From assembly GCA_947311265.1 (NCBI GenBank), contig CAMZKQ010000095.1:1-30290 (forward strand): DNA of 30,290 nucleotides. Direction: 5' to 3'. The stretch's first letter is position 1; every line of letters begins with the position of its first letter. The notes below the pieces were generated by a model. The model had not been told where the DNA came from and did no database searches. It worked only from the letters and a program-made list of their open reading frames with translations. This document shows, one piece after another, positions 7,134 to 14,845 of this stretch. This stretch comes from an uncultured Chlorobiota bacterium (GTDB taxonomy: Bacteria > Bacteroidota > Bacteroidia > Bacteroidales > JAADGE01). The translations under genes were made by a program, and so were the position numbers.

Positions 7134-7955
7134 TTAATTATTACCTAAAATAAGAGGTAATCCATTTTTCCCACTTCCAACGATGACTACTTTTGAGTTT
7201 GGCGATTTTGCCAATTCAAGGGTGGCTTCAATACCACGCATTTTAAGTAATTCAGGGGTAAGGGAACTGTTAATAATAGCATTGGCAGCGGCCTCGCCTT
7301 GTGCCGCAATTTTTTTACGCTTGGCCTCACTAGCTTCTTTTTCGAGTTTGTATTTGTAGGCTAGGGCTTCTTGTTGCTGCTGCAATTTATTTTCAATGGC
7401 TTGTTTTATCTGCGGAGGCAGCGTAATCGAACGCATCAATAGGGCAGTCATGTGGATATTATTGGCTGGTTTTTTTAATACCTCTTCGGTTTCAGTAATA
7501 ATTGCCCCTTCTACCTCGCTACGTTTTGTGGAGTAAATTTCTTCGGCAGTATAGCGTCCCATTACTTTTCTTACCGCAGAGCGTACCTCTGGGATAACTA
7601 GGTTTTGTGGGTAATTTATTCCGAATTTTTCGTGCAACTCGCCAATTTTATCATTTACAGGGTAGTACCTTACTGAAACATCAACGTGTATTGATAGCCC
7701 GTTTTTGTCTAGCACGTCCATTGGCTCATCTACTTTTTGTTCTTTTACATCGTAGATGTACATTTCATTCCATGGTGCAATGACATAGAATCCAGCACTA
7801 TAGATGTTCTCTTTGTCGAGTCCTGCTCCGAATTTCCGGAATATAACTCCTTTTTGTCCTGGCTGTAGGGTTACAAAAACCATGCTGCTAGAGGCAATAA
7901 TAATTACTAATAAAATTCCTACCGTAATAAGAATTGATTTTACTTTTTTATCCAT
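7134..7955 (-). CDS. Prohibitin/SPFH-domain membrane protein
   Basis: A membrane-anchored SPFH protein of 273 residues that likely forms large rings in the inner membrane; in mitochondria and bacteria such proteins scaffold membrane domains and modulate proteases such as FtsH. An N-terminal membrane helix spans ~7-27. The SPFH domain follows (~28-190), with LQPGQKGVIFRKFG, HVDVSVRYYP and the VRSAVRKVMGRYTAEEIYS region. A coiled coil rich in Q, E, K and A (~190-240) contains the alternating alanines typical of prohibitin, and the chain ends in a hydrophobic VVIVGSGKNGLPLIL. It is the first gene of a probable operon with the FtsB-like gene and has a good promoter match upstream. Confidence 0.92.
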   Translation of the reverse strand: MDKKVKSILITVGILLVIIIASSSMVFVTLQPGQKGVIFRKFGAGLDKENIYSAGFYVIAPWNEMYIYDVKEQKVDEPMDVLDKNGLSIHVDVSVRYYPVNDKIGELHEKFGINYPQNLVIPEVRSAVRKVMGRYTAEEIYSTKRSEVEGAIITETEEVLKKPANNIHMTALLMRSITLPPQIKQAIENKLQQQQEALAYKYKLEKEASEAKRKKIAAQGEAAANAIINSSLTPELLKMRGIEATLELAKSPNSKVVIVGSGKNGLPLILGNN

Positions 7956-7995
7956 TTAGATTTAATTTTAGGTATTTTAATATCTGATTATTTTA

Positions 7996-8025
7996 CAAAA
8001 ATAGTTAAAGATTAGGTTAGAGCAA
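7996..8025 (-). promoter_or_regulatory. Bacteroidota-type promoter for the prohibitin-ftsB unit
   Basis: On the minus strand TATTTTTG (8003 to 7996) matches the -7 consensus TAnnTTTG, and TTG (8025 to 8023) lies 19 bases upstream as a -33 element. The start codon at 7955 is about 40 bases downstream, a normal leader. Confidence 0.55.
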
Positions 8026-8165
8026 ATTATTTAGTGCTAATTATGGGGTTTATTACGAAAATCCTTAAAATCTAAGATGTGCCTATAAAAAAAGACTTTT
8101 GTAGCCGATAAAAAACAACTACCTTTACCATTCTAAAGGCAAAATATTGAAATAAAATATAGACC

Positions 8166-8702
8166 ATGAAGATACTATCAAAAACAACAGTTGCAAGTAC
8201 AAAGTACCTAGAACTCTGCGAAATTCATTATGAAAATAAAAACGGAAAGCCCTCGAAATGGTACTCTGTAGAACGTAGTGGAAATACAAAAGCGGTAATG
8301 GTTGTGGCAACAAAAGGCGAAAAATTAATCCTGATAAAAGAATATAGAGTACCCATTGGGGGCTACGAGTGGAGCTTCCCGGCAGGCTTGATTGATGCTG
8401 GCGAAGACCTAAAAACTGCTGCTGCTCGAGAAATGAAAGAAGAAACGGGCTTTGATATTGTTGAATTTGAAAAAATAAGCCCATTTGCCTACAACTCTGC
8501 CGGAATGACCAATGAGGCTATCGCCATTGCTTACTGCAATGTAGTTGGCGAAATCGACCTTTCTGGCAATGAAGAGTCGGAAGTTATAGAGGTATTTGAG
8601 ATGACAAAAGCAGAAGTGAGAAATTTGCTGCTTAAAAAAGGTGAAATGTTTTCGGCAAAAGCATGGATTATTATGGATAATTTTGCTAATACTGGTATTT
8701 AA
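8166..8702 (+). CDS. Nudix hydrolase, ADP-ribose pyrophosphatase-like
   Basis: Hydrolyses a nucleoside diphosphate linked to another moiety, most likely ADP-ribose or a nucleotide sugar. The Nudix box G-x5-E-x7-RE-x2-EE-x-G is complete at 74-95 (from GLIDAGEDLKTAAARE to EETG). The upstream strands (VMVVATKGEKLILIKEYRVPIGGYEWSFPAG) and the total length of 178 residues are like the NudF group. Cytoplasmic. The permease downstream begins 23 bases after its stop and may share its transcript, but no functional link is obvious. The 210-base gap before it holds the promoter of the divergent prohibitin gene; only a poor -7 match (GACTTTTG) is seen for this gene. Confidence 0.92.
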   Translation: MKILSKTTVASTKYLELCEIHYENKNGKPSKWYSVERSGNTKAVMVVATKGEKLILIKEYRVPIGGYEWSFPAGLIDAGEDLKTAAAREMKEETGFDIVEFEKISPFAYNSAGMTNEAIAIAYCNVVGEIDLSGNEESEVIEVFEMTKAEVRNLLLKKGEMFSAKAWIIMDNFANTGI

Positions 8703-8725
8703 CCCTCTTGCCTAAAAAATAAGAT

Positions 8726-9733
8726 TTGACCAAGAAACAAGAAACTACTTTAAAGATTAGTTCACTTTTATTTTTACTCGTCTTTTTTTCCGTAGTTGAA
8801 ATATTAACAGGGTCTGCCCAAATTTCAATAGCAGATATTTGGGCTGCCCTAAGTGGTGGGTATTTAGAAAATAGTAAACTCTTAATTATAAGTGAAATAC
8901 GCTTTCCCAGAACAGTTGCTGCTATAATTGCTGGTGCATCGCTGGCCGTTGCAGGTTTGCAAATGCAGACTGTTTTTAGAAACCCATTGGCAGGCCCCTA
9001 TGTGCTTGGGATAAGCTCTGGGGCAGGGTTGGGGGTTGCTATTCTTATGCTAGGGATTGGAGGTGTAATGCCTTCATTTTTAGGTAGTTGGGTTGTTGCG
9101 GGAGCGGCATGGGTAGGAGCAGGGGCAATCCTTTTACTCTTGCTTCTCGTCGCCTTGCGTGTAAAAGAAGTAACCGCAATATTGGTACTTGGCGTACTTT
9201 TCGGTAGTGCAATTAGTGCAACAATTGGTATTTTACAATATTTTGGAGAGGCAAAAAGCCTTAAAAGTTTTGTGATTTGGGCAATGGGTAGCCTAGGGGG
9301 GATAACTACTGATGAACTTTATGTACTTACTATTTCTCTTTTTGCGGGCTTAGTATTAGCTCTTTTTTCAATAAAAATATTGGATATTTTATTACTCGGA
9401 GAGGGCTATGCCAAAAGCATGGGCGTAAATTTAGTGCTATCCAGGATACTTATTTTTACAGGTACCGGGATTTTAGCTGGTTCGGTAACTGCATTTTGTG
9501 GGCCAATAGGCTTTGTGGGTATCATTGTGCCACATATTGCTCGTATGCTTTTTAGGACAGCACGCCATCAAATTATTTTGCCAGCATCGGCAATTATTGG
9601 TGCAATTTTGCTGCTCGGGGCAGATATTTTTAGCCGTATCCCGCCCAATGGTGGGATTTTGCCAATAAGTTCTGTAACGGCTATTTTGGGTATCCCCTTT
9701 GTTATAGCGATAATTTTAAAAGCCAAGTTATAG
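8726..9733 (+). CDS. FecCD-family ABC transporter permease (iron-siderophore/haem/B12 type)
   Basis: The inner-membrane permease of a type II ABC importer, 335 residues with about ten membrane helices. Signature stretches are RFPRTVAAIIAGASLAVAG (59-77), QTVFRNPLAGPYVLGISSGA (81-100) and the coupling region CGPIGFVGIIVPHIAR near 257-272. The start is TTG at 8726: an in-frame stop lies six bases upstream, and the next methionine is deep inside the conserved region, so no ATG start fits. The stop overlaps the hemA stop on the other strand by 6 bases. Neither a periplasmic binding protein nor an ATPase gene lies beside it, so the permease must work with subunits encoded elsewhere. The substrate cannot be assigned. 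Confidence 0.93.
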   Translation: MTKKQETTLKISSLLFLLVFFSVVEILTGSAQISIADIWAALSGGYLENSKLLIISEIRFPRTVAAIIAGASLAVAGLQMQTVFRNPLAGPYVLGISSGAGLGVAILMLGIGGVMPSFLGSWVVAGAAWVGAGAILLLLLLVALRVKEVTAILVLGVLFGSAISATIGILQYFGEAKSLKSFVIWAMGSLGGITTDELYVLTISLFAGLVLALFSIKILDILLLGEGYAKSMGVNLVLSRILIFTGTGILAGSVTAFCGPIGFVGIIVPHIARMLFRTARHQIILPASAIIGAILLLGADIFSRIPPNGGILPISSVTAILGIPFVIAIILKAKL

Positions 9734-10978
9734 CTCGAAAAGCTCATTGACTACCTTTATATACTCTTGGCGTTTGCCGTTATCGGTAATATTACGGATA
9801 TTGCGTGTCAGTAGGCGGATATATTTATCTGTAATATGGTCGCCATATTCAATGGCTTTGGAGTAATCAATTTTTACTTTGTTTTTCTGAAAGCCCTGAA
9901 TTTCTCTGCGGTTAATTGTTTTGAAATTTTCGGATACCTTTGCAAAAGTAGGCGATAAGCGTTGTGAGTGCAACCATTTGGCAAACTCGCTAACTCGTTT
10001 TTCGATAATTTCTTGAGCAAAAATAATTTCCCCTTTTCGCATTTCATAATTTTCCTTTACTACAAATTGCAAATCATCAACATCGTATAAATCTACATTT
10101 TTAATGCCCCTTACCGTAGGTTCAATATTTCTAGGTACAGACAAATCTATAAGTAACAAGTTTTTATCGTTTCGCTTTTGCATCAATTTTTCAACTTTAT
10201 TAGCCGTTATCAAAGGCATTTTAGAAGCCGTAGAAACTAAAATAATATCATAATCCAAAATGACTCTATCCACCTCTTCAATTTTTATTGCTTTGGCTTT
10301 AAAAGTGTTTGCTACTTTTACCGCTTTTTCGTAAGTTCTGTTAGCTACATAGAGTTGTGAGCAACCTTTTTTTATAAGGTTAGCCAAGACCAATTGCCCT
10401 GTTTCGCCCGCACCAATGGAGAGTACTTTTTTATCATTCAAATTATTGAAATGCCGGTAAGCTGCCTCGACTGCCGCATAGCTAACAGTAACTGCACCCT
10501 TATTTATCTTGGTTTTAGTGCGTACTTTTTTCCCCGTCTCAAATGCTTTCTGAAACAAGCGGTTTAGCACCTTGCCTATAAAATTGCCCTCTACACTTAT
10601 TTGCATTGCCGCTTTTACTTGCCCCACCACTTGGTACTCGCCCAAGGCCATAGAGTCGAGTCCACTTATAACATTAAATAGGTGATTTACAGTCCCTTCA
10701 TTGGTCTTGTTATATAAACTTTCTTTTAAATTCCCATTAAAATTCTTGAATAATTTTAGCTTCTCCTCTATAAGGCTAAAGGCTATTTGCGGGTTTTCAA
10801 TATCAAGTGCCGTATATATTTCGGTACGGTTACAGGTCGATAAAACAACCATGCCACCAAAACTTTTTTCGCTACTAAATAGGCTCACAAAGTGGGTAAT
10901 ATCCTCTGGTGAAAAAACAAATTGCTCTCGAATTTCAACTGCCGCAGTTTTATGATTTATTCCTGTTAAAAATAGCAT
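9728..10978 (-). CDS. hemA: Glutamyl-tRNA reductase
   Basis: First committed step of tetrapyrrole synthesis by the C5 route: NADPH-dependent reduction of Glu-tRNA(Glu) to glutamate-1-semialdehyde. The 416-residue protein shows the nucleophile cysteine C49 in LSTCNRTEIY, the conserved GLDSMALGEYQVVGQVK stretch (~104-121), the NADPH-binding VLSIGAGETGQL, VANRTYEKA, and the C-terminal dimerisation helices. Cytoplasmic. Other haem genes (hemC, hemD, hemL) are not adjacent. The coding end overlaps the FecCD permease end by 6 bases in a convergent arrangement with no room for a terminator between them. About 206 bases without a gene lie upstream, towards the TPM-domain gene. Confidence 0.96.
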   Translation of the reverse strand: MLFLTGINHKTAAVEIREQFVFSPEDITHFVSLFSSEKSFGGMVVLSTCNRTEIYTALDIENPQIAFSLIEEKLKLFKNFNGNLKESLYNKTNEGTVNHLFNVISGLDSMALGEYQVVGQVKAAMQISVEGNFIGKVLNRLFQKAFETGKKVRTKTKINKGAVTVSYAAVEAAYRHFNNLNDKKVLSIGAGETGQLVLANLIKKGCSQLYVANRTYEKAVKVANTFKAKAIKIEEVDRVILDYDIILVSTASKMPLITANKVEKLMQKRNDKNLLLIDLSVPRNIEPTVRGIKNVDLYDVDDLQFVVKENYEMRKGEIIFAQEIIEKRVSEFAKWLHSQRLSPTFAKVSENFKTINRREIQGFQKNKVKIDYSKAIEYGDHITDKYIRLLTRNIRNITDNGKRQEYIKVVNELFEL

Positions 10979-11133
10979 AGTTCTTTGTTGGTTTTAAATT
11001 GGAAAGCTAAAATAGAATAGAAATCTGTTGCAAATTTGAAGTTTTGCCCCAAATCCTATTTTTATGCCATAAAACATAAAATCAAATTTCGAGCATCAGT
11101 TTAAGCAGCTGTATAAATTCTAATAAATTTTAC

Positions 11134-11141
11134 TATATTTG
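11134..11141 (+). promoter_or_regulatory. Possible -7 element (TATATTTG) for the TPM-domain gene
   Basis: TATATTTG matches TAnnTTTG and is 43 bases upstream of the ATG at 11185. No TTG at the expected -33 spacing was found. Nothing else was recognised in this 206-base gap. Confidence 0.35.
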
Positions 11142-11184
11142 CATTGGAGATATTTTACAAAACAATTACAAACCAACTTCGTAA

Positions 11185-11808
11185 ATGAAAAGATTCGACA
11201 AAAATTTCAAAACAAAATTATACGAAACAATCCAAGGCATTGAAAATAACTCTTTGGTAGAAGTGGTGGCAATTATAAAAGAACGCTCTGGCGAATACCG
11301 AGACGTATCGCTGATGATTGCTGCAGTTGTAACTTTTGTTGCCTATACCTTTTTTATGTTTGCCCCGATAGATTTTAATGTCTATCTGATTTATTTCATG
11401 ACCATTTTCTCCTTTTTTATAGGCTATCTTGTGGTAGAATTTTTCAACCCACTCTCCCAGATTTTTGTAAAGCAAGCCAGGAAAAATAAAAATGTAGAAA
11501 TTTATAGTCGTGCCGTTTTCCAGAAAGGAGGCATACGGTTCACCAACGAAAAAATAGGCGTTCTATTTTTTGTTTCACTATTTGAAAAATCTGTAAAAAT
11601 TGTTGCTGATAGAGGTGCTGAAACTGCCGTACCGGCAGAAGATTGGGAGAAAATACAAGCAGGATTTGATACCATCTTTTCGTCCAGCGATATTTCAGCA
11701 GCATTTATTGAGCAGCTCAATAATTGCAAAGCCATTTTTGCCGAATATATCCCCCCCATAGAAAATGATATTAATGAGTTGCCCGACGACCTAGCAGTAA
11801 ACTTCTAA
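11185..11808 (+). CDS. TPM-domain membrane protein
   Basis: A 207-residue protein with a short cytoplasmic N-terminus, two membrane helices (about 43-60 and 67-86), then a TPM-type domain from about residue 100. The domain is recognised by NEKIGVLFFVSLFEKSVKIVADRG followed by a VPAEDWEKIQAGFDTIF helix. TPM domains occur in bacterial and plant proteins, some linked to phosphatase activity or photosystem II repair, but the biochemical role of the bacterial membrane forms is unsettled. The acidic C-terminus (IENDINELPDDLAVNF) may be flexible. The next gene overlaps its stop codon (TAATG), a sign of translational coupling. Confidence 0.75.
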   Translation: MKRFDKNFKTKLYETIQGIENNSLVEVVAIIKERSGEYRDVSLMIAAVVTFVAYTFFMFAPIDFNVYLIYFMTIFSFFIGYLVVEFFNPLSQIFVKQARKNKNVEIYSRAVFQKGGIRFTNEKIGVLFFVSLFEKSVKIVADRGAETAVPAEDWEKIQAGFDTIFSSSDISAAFIEQLNNCKAIFAEYIPPIENDINELPDDLAVNF

Positions 11809-12191
11809 TGCAAAAAAAAACATTGAAATTAATTACCGAACACCAGCTCACTTCTTGCATGAACAATACAAAGTGGCGAAAAATGATTGCTGCAATTACG
11901 CAACTCGATAATTTTGAGCCTACGGTAAAAATAAAATATCTTTTTGATAAAAAAGCACCCGAAGGGTTTTCAAAAGTCTGGTGGAACGAGGTTGAAACTA
12001 TTGGCTTTGAGCAAATTCAGTGGCTGGAAATTAACCCAATAAAAGAAGAGTTTAGAGGGCAACTAGTAGAACCAAAATGCACCGATTTTACAAGTGCTAT
12101 TGAGAAATCTCTAAAAAGTAAAAATATCTATTATGAAAAAAGGAATGGTCATTTCCTTATTTATGGCTATAAAAAAAGCCTCATTTTATGA
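11808..12191 (+). CDS. Small hypothetical protein, possibly DUF6678-like
   Basis: A 127-residue soluble protein with no signal peptide. The block MNNTKWRKMIAAI (18-30) and the tryptophan-rich middle (SKVWWNEVE, QIQWLEINPI) loosely recall DUF6678 proteins, but this is a memory-based resemblance and weak. The ATG overlaps the stop of the TPM-domain gene; an internal ATG at 11859 (M18) would start exactly at the MNNTKW block and is an alternative. An A9 run sits right after the first two codons. The last codons and stop lie inside a hairpin that serves as terminator for the opposite-strand DUF1573 gene. Function unknown. Confidence 0.6.
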   Translation: MQKKTLKLITEHQLTSCMNNTKWRKMIAAITQLDNFEPTVKIKYLFDKKAPEGFSKVWWNEVETIGFEQIQWLEINPIKEEFRGQLVEPKCTDFTSAIEKSLKSKNIYYEKRNGHFLIYGYKKSLIL

Positions 12192-12197
12192 GGCTTT
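12171..12197 (-). terminator. Terminator of the DUF1573 gene, inside the end of the opposing gene
   Basis: AAAGCCTCAT (12175-12184) pairs perfectly with ATGAGGCTTT (12188-12197) over a TTT loop. On the minus strand the stem is followed by seven Ts, making a strong terminator for the DUF1573 gene, whose stop is 21 bases before it. On the plus strand only three Ts follow. The stop codon of the plus-strand gene (12189-12191) is inside the hairpin. Confidence 0.85.
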
Positions 12198-12218
12198 ATG
12201 ATTAGTTGGTAAAATTGA

Positions 12219-12629
12219 CTACCTAACAACACCATTTAGCTTTAGCACTTGCGTACTCTCTTCAATATTAAGAGTTAGCGTAACTGTTTTGTTAAAAACG
12301 CCTAAGTCTTCGGCATCATAAACTGTTCTTATCTTAACCGTTTCGCCCGGTTTTATAGGGCGTTTGGGGTATTCAACATGTGTGCAACCGCACGAGCCCA
12401 CTGCTTTTGTTATAAAAACAGGTCGGTTTTCATTATTGGTCATATTAAACACAGCATCTTGTGGGTTATTTTGCTTTACCTCCCCCATATCAATCTCCAT
12501 CTTATCCCAAGATACGCCTGTTTTAGAACTCGAACTTAATGAGGCAGAACCACTGCCCCAGTTTTGTGCATTTGCCGAAAAACTAATTATGGCAAGCAGA
12601 GCAAGTGTTAATAAAAAAGTTTTTTTCAT
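12219..12629 (-). CDS. Exported DUF1573 protein
   Basis: A 136-residue exported protein with a signal peptide (MKKTFLLTLALLAIISFSANAQ, 1-22), a serine-rich linker and one DUF1573 domain (~40-136). The domain is shown by WDKMEIDMGEVKQN, the conserved SCGCTHVEYPKRPIKPGE (about 79-96) and a final VLKLNGVV strand. DUF1573 is an immunoglobulin-like beta-sandwich family common in Bacteroidota with no firm biochemical role; the CGC cysteines are typical. The gene is monocistronic with its own terminator. The 212-base gap on its 5' side contains the promoter of the divergent protease gene; no clear minus-strand promoter was found there. Confidence 0.88.
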   Translation of the reverse strand: MKKTFLLTLALLAIISFSANAQNWGSGSASLSSSSKTGVSWDKMEIDMGEVKQNNPQDAVFNMTNNENRPVFITKAVGSCGCTHVEYPKRPIKPGETVKIRTVYDAEDLGVFNKTVTLTLNIEESTQVLKLNGVVR

Positions 12630-12732
12630 TGTTATTGTTTTTTGTGTAACATATAATTTAAAACGTTGCTAAATTAATAAAAGTATTTTGTAAATCAGCA
12701 TTTGTATAAAGACTTTATTGCAGGATAAAAAG

Positions 12733-12763
12733 TTGCATTATTGTTAATTCTTTTTTATATTTG
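12733..12763 (+). promoter_or_regulatory. Bacteroidota-type promoter for the S8 protease gene
   Basis: TTG (12733-12735) and TATATTTG (12756-12763) are separated by 20 bases, fitting the -33/-7 pattern of Bacteroidota. The ATG is 78 bases downstream. Confidence 0.5.
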
Positions 12764-12841
12764 ATGAAAAATACAACTTAACAAAGCAACCATTAGCACC
12801 AATTTTGGTCTTACTAAAAAACTTATTATTGACTTGCTCAA

Positions 12842-14845
12842 ATGAAAAAAGCAACATTACTATTTATACTATTCTTAATACTGCCCTTTTCAGGACGTTA
12901 TTTACAAGCACAGCAAGTAGCCGTGCTAAGTAATGCCATAGGGGGAGCAAAAAAGAAAGTAAATGTATGGGTTTATTTTACTGATAAAGGAGGCAACCTA
13001 GCCGAAAAGCTAAAAAAAGCTGAAAATAACCTACCAAAAAATGCCATAAAAAGAAGGCGAAAATTAAAACCCACAGGCAATATTGCCGTTTTTAACGACC
13101 TCCCGGTCGAGTCTAATTATATCCAAAAAATTAGTAAAATTGCAACAATTAGATACGCCTCAAAATGGCTAAATGCCGTTTCTGCAGAAGTTAATCTTGA
13201 GGATATTGAACAATTGCGTAGCTATTCTTTTGTAAAAAGAATTACTGGCGTAAGAAAAATAAAAGCAGCCACAGCAAGAGGAGTTAAATCAATTAATTTG
13301 CAAAATAAATCTTTATTTTCGGCAAATACTACACTTTATAACCTCAATTATGGCAGCTCCTTAAAACAGCTAGAGCAAATAGGTGTCCCCGAAATTCACG
13401 ATCTCGGATTTACTGGTAATGATGTGATTATATGCGTATTAGATGCAGGTTTCAATAACTTGGAACACGAAGTGTTTGCCAGCCTAGACACCATTGCAAG
13501 CTATGATTTTGTAAACAACGACCCCAATGTTGATGACCAAAATATAGACATGGGAACAGGCAACCATGGTACAATGACCCTTAGTACTTTGGGCGGATTT
13601 GCCCAAGGCGAGTTGATAGGGACGGCTTACGGAGCAAAATTTATTTTAGCCAAAACCGAAAATACAGATTCCGAAACGCTTGCCGAAGAAGATGCTTGGG
13701 TAGCCGCCATGGAGTGGGCAGAAAGTAATTATGGCCCCGATATTAGCTCCACTTCATTAGGTTATGTTGGGTTCGATAATGGCTATATCTATGATACACA
13801 AGAGTTAAATGGCGAAGTTTCTGCCATCTCAATAGCCAGTGAAGCTGCTGCTGCTATTGGTATTGTGGTGGTGCAATCGGCAGGTAATTCGGGGCAAGGC
13901 AGCCCAACAACTATTGGTGCACCTGCCGATGCGGATAGCACGCTAACCATAGGGGCAGTAGATAGTTTAGGCACAATTAGCACTTTCAGTTCGATAGGCC
14001 CTACGGGCGATGGGCGAATTAAGCCCGACCTTATGGCAATGGGTACTGCTGTTTACGTTGCAGATGTTACAGGCAATACTTATCGCCGAGCCAATGGCAC
14101 TTCTTTTTCTTGCCCAATTGCCGCTGGAACGGTAGCTTTGCTTTCGGAAATGGCACCAACGGCAAATAACGTTCAACTTATTGAGGCCTTAAAAATGAGT
14201 GCTTCCAATGCCAATACACCCGATAATTATTATGGCTGGGGGCTAATAAATTTGCCTGCGGCATACCATTGGCTAATTAATCCGCACATTTACCACAGCC
14301 CCCATGAAAATGTTACCGAAACGGCCTTGCCATTTATTATTGAGGCGGAAGTAAAATCCTCCTATGCACCGATATTATCTAACCCAAAGTTGTTTTATCG
14401 AGTTAATTTAGGGGCATGGCAGCAAGTGGAAATGGCAAGTACTTTTGACCAGTTTTATATGGCTGAAATTCCTGCTCCAAATGAAAATTCTGAAATTGAA
14501 TATTATTTTCAAACCGAAAATGAAAATTCGGAGGTGAAATTGCCTAGTGATGCTCCAAATACGGTCTATTATTTTACTGCTGGTTTACCCATTAGCGGCA
14601 TATCACACCTTAAGTATAACGATATTAGTATCTTCCCCAATCCAACGTCTAAATTTGTAACGTTTAAATTTAGACACCCAAAAGCCGAGATTTTAATATA
14701 CTCTTCAACGGGGCAGCTAGTTTTAGAACGCCACACTTCTTCAATCTACACTATAAGTGTAAAGTCATGGAAATCAGGTGTGTATTATGCTAAGGTTAAA
14801 ACTGGGGGAGAAGTTTTTACGCAGAAATTTGCAGTTATACATTAG
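12842..14845 (+). CDS. Secreted subtilisin-like (S8) serine protease with T9SS C-terminal sorting domain
   Basis: A 667-residue exported protease. A signal peptide (1-~24, ending LQAQ) is followed by a long N-terminal region (25-~170, probably a propeptide) and an S8 catalytic domain (~175-475). The triad is complete: D201 in VLDAGF, H242 in NHGTMT and S421 in GTSFSCP, with the oxyanion asparagine N349 in SAGNSG. A beta-rich linker (~480-590) leads to a type IX secretion CTD (~592-667), recognised by ISIFPNPTS, YSSTGQLV and the final SGVYYAKV...FTQKFAVI. The protein should cross the outer membrane by T9SS and be released or anchored at the surface. No T9SS machinery gene is in the window. Its last 11 bases overlap the convergent sbcC end. 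Confidence 0.94.
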   Translation: MKKATLLFILFLILPFSGRYLQAQQVAVLSNAIGGAKKKVNVWVYFTDKGGNLAEKLKKAENNLPKNAIKRRRKLKPTGNIAVFNDLPVESNYIQKISKIATIRYASKWLNAVSAEVNLEDIEQLRSYSFVKRITGVRKIKAATARGVKSINLQNKSLFSANTTLYNLNYGSSLKQLEQIGVPEIHDLGFTGNDVIICVLDAGFNNLEHEVFASLDTIASYDFVNNDPNVDDQNIDMGTGNHGTMTLSTLGGFAQGELIGTAYGAKFILAKTENTDSETLAEEDAWVAAMEWAESNYGPDISSTSLGYVGFDNGYIYDTQELNGEVSAISIASEAAAAIGIVVVQSAGNSGQGSPTTIGAPADADSTLTIGAVDSLGTISTFSSIGPTGDGRIKPDLMAMGTAVYVADVTGNTYRRANGTSFSCPIAAGTVALLSEMAPTANNVQLIEALKMSASNANTPDNYYGWGLINLPAAYHWLINPHIYHSPHENVTETALPFIIEAEVKSSYAPILSNPKLFYRVNLGAWQQVEMASTFDQFYMAEIPAPNENSEIEYYFQTENENSEVKLPSDAPNTVYYFTAGLPISGISHLKYNDISIFPNPTSKFVTFKFRHPKAEILIYSSTGQLVLERHTSSIYTISVKSWKSGVYYAKVKTGGEVFTQKFAVIH

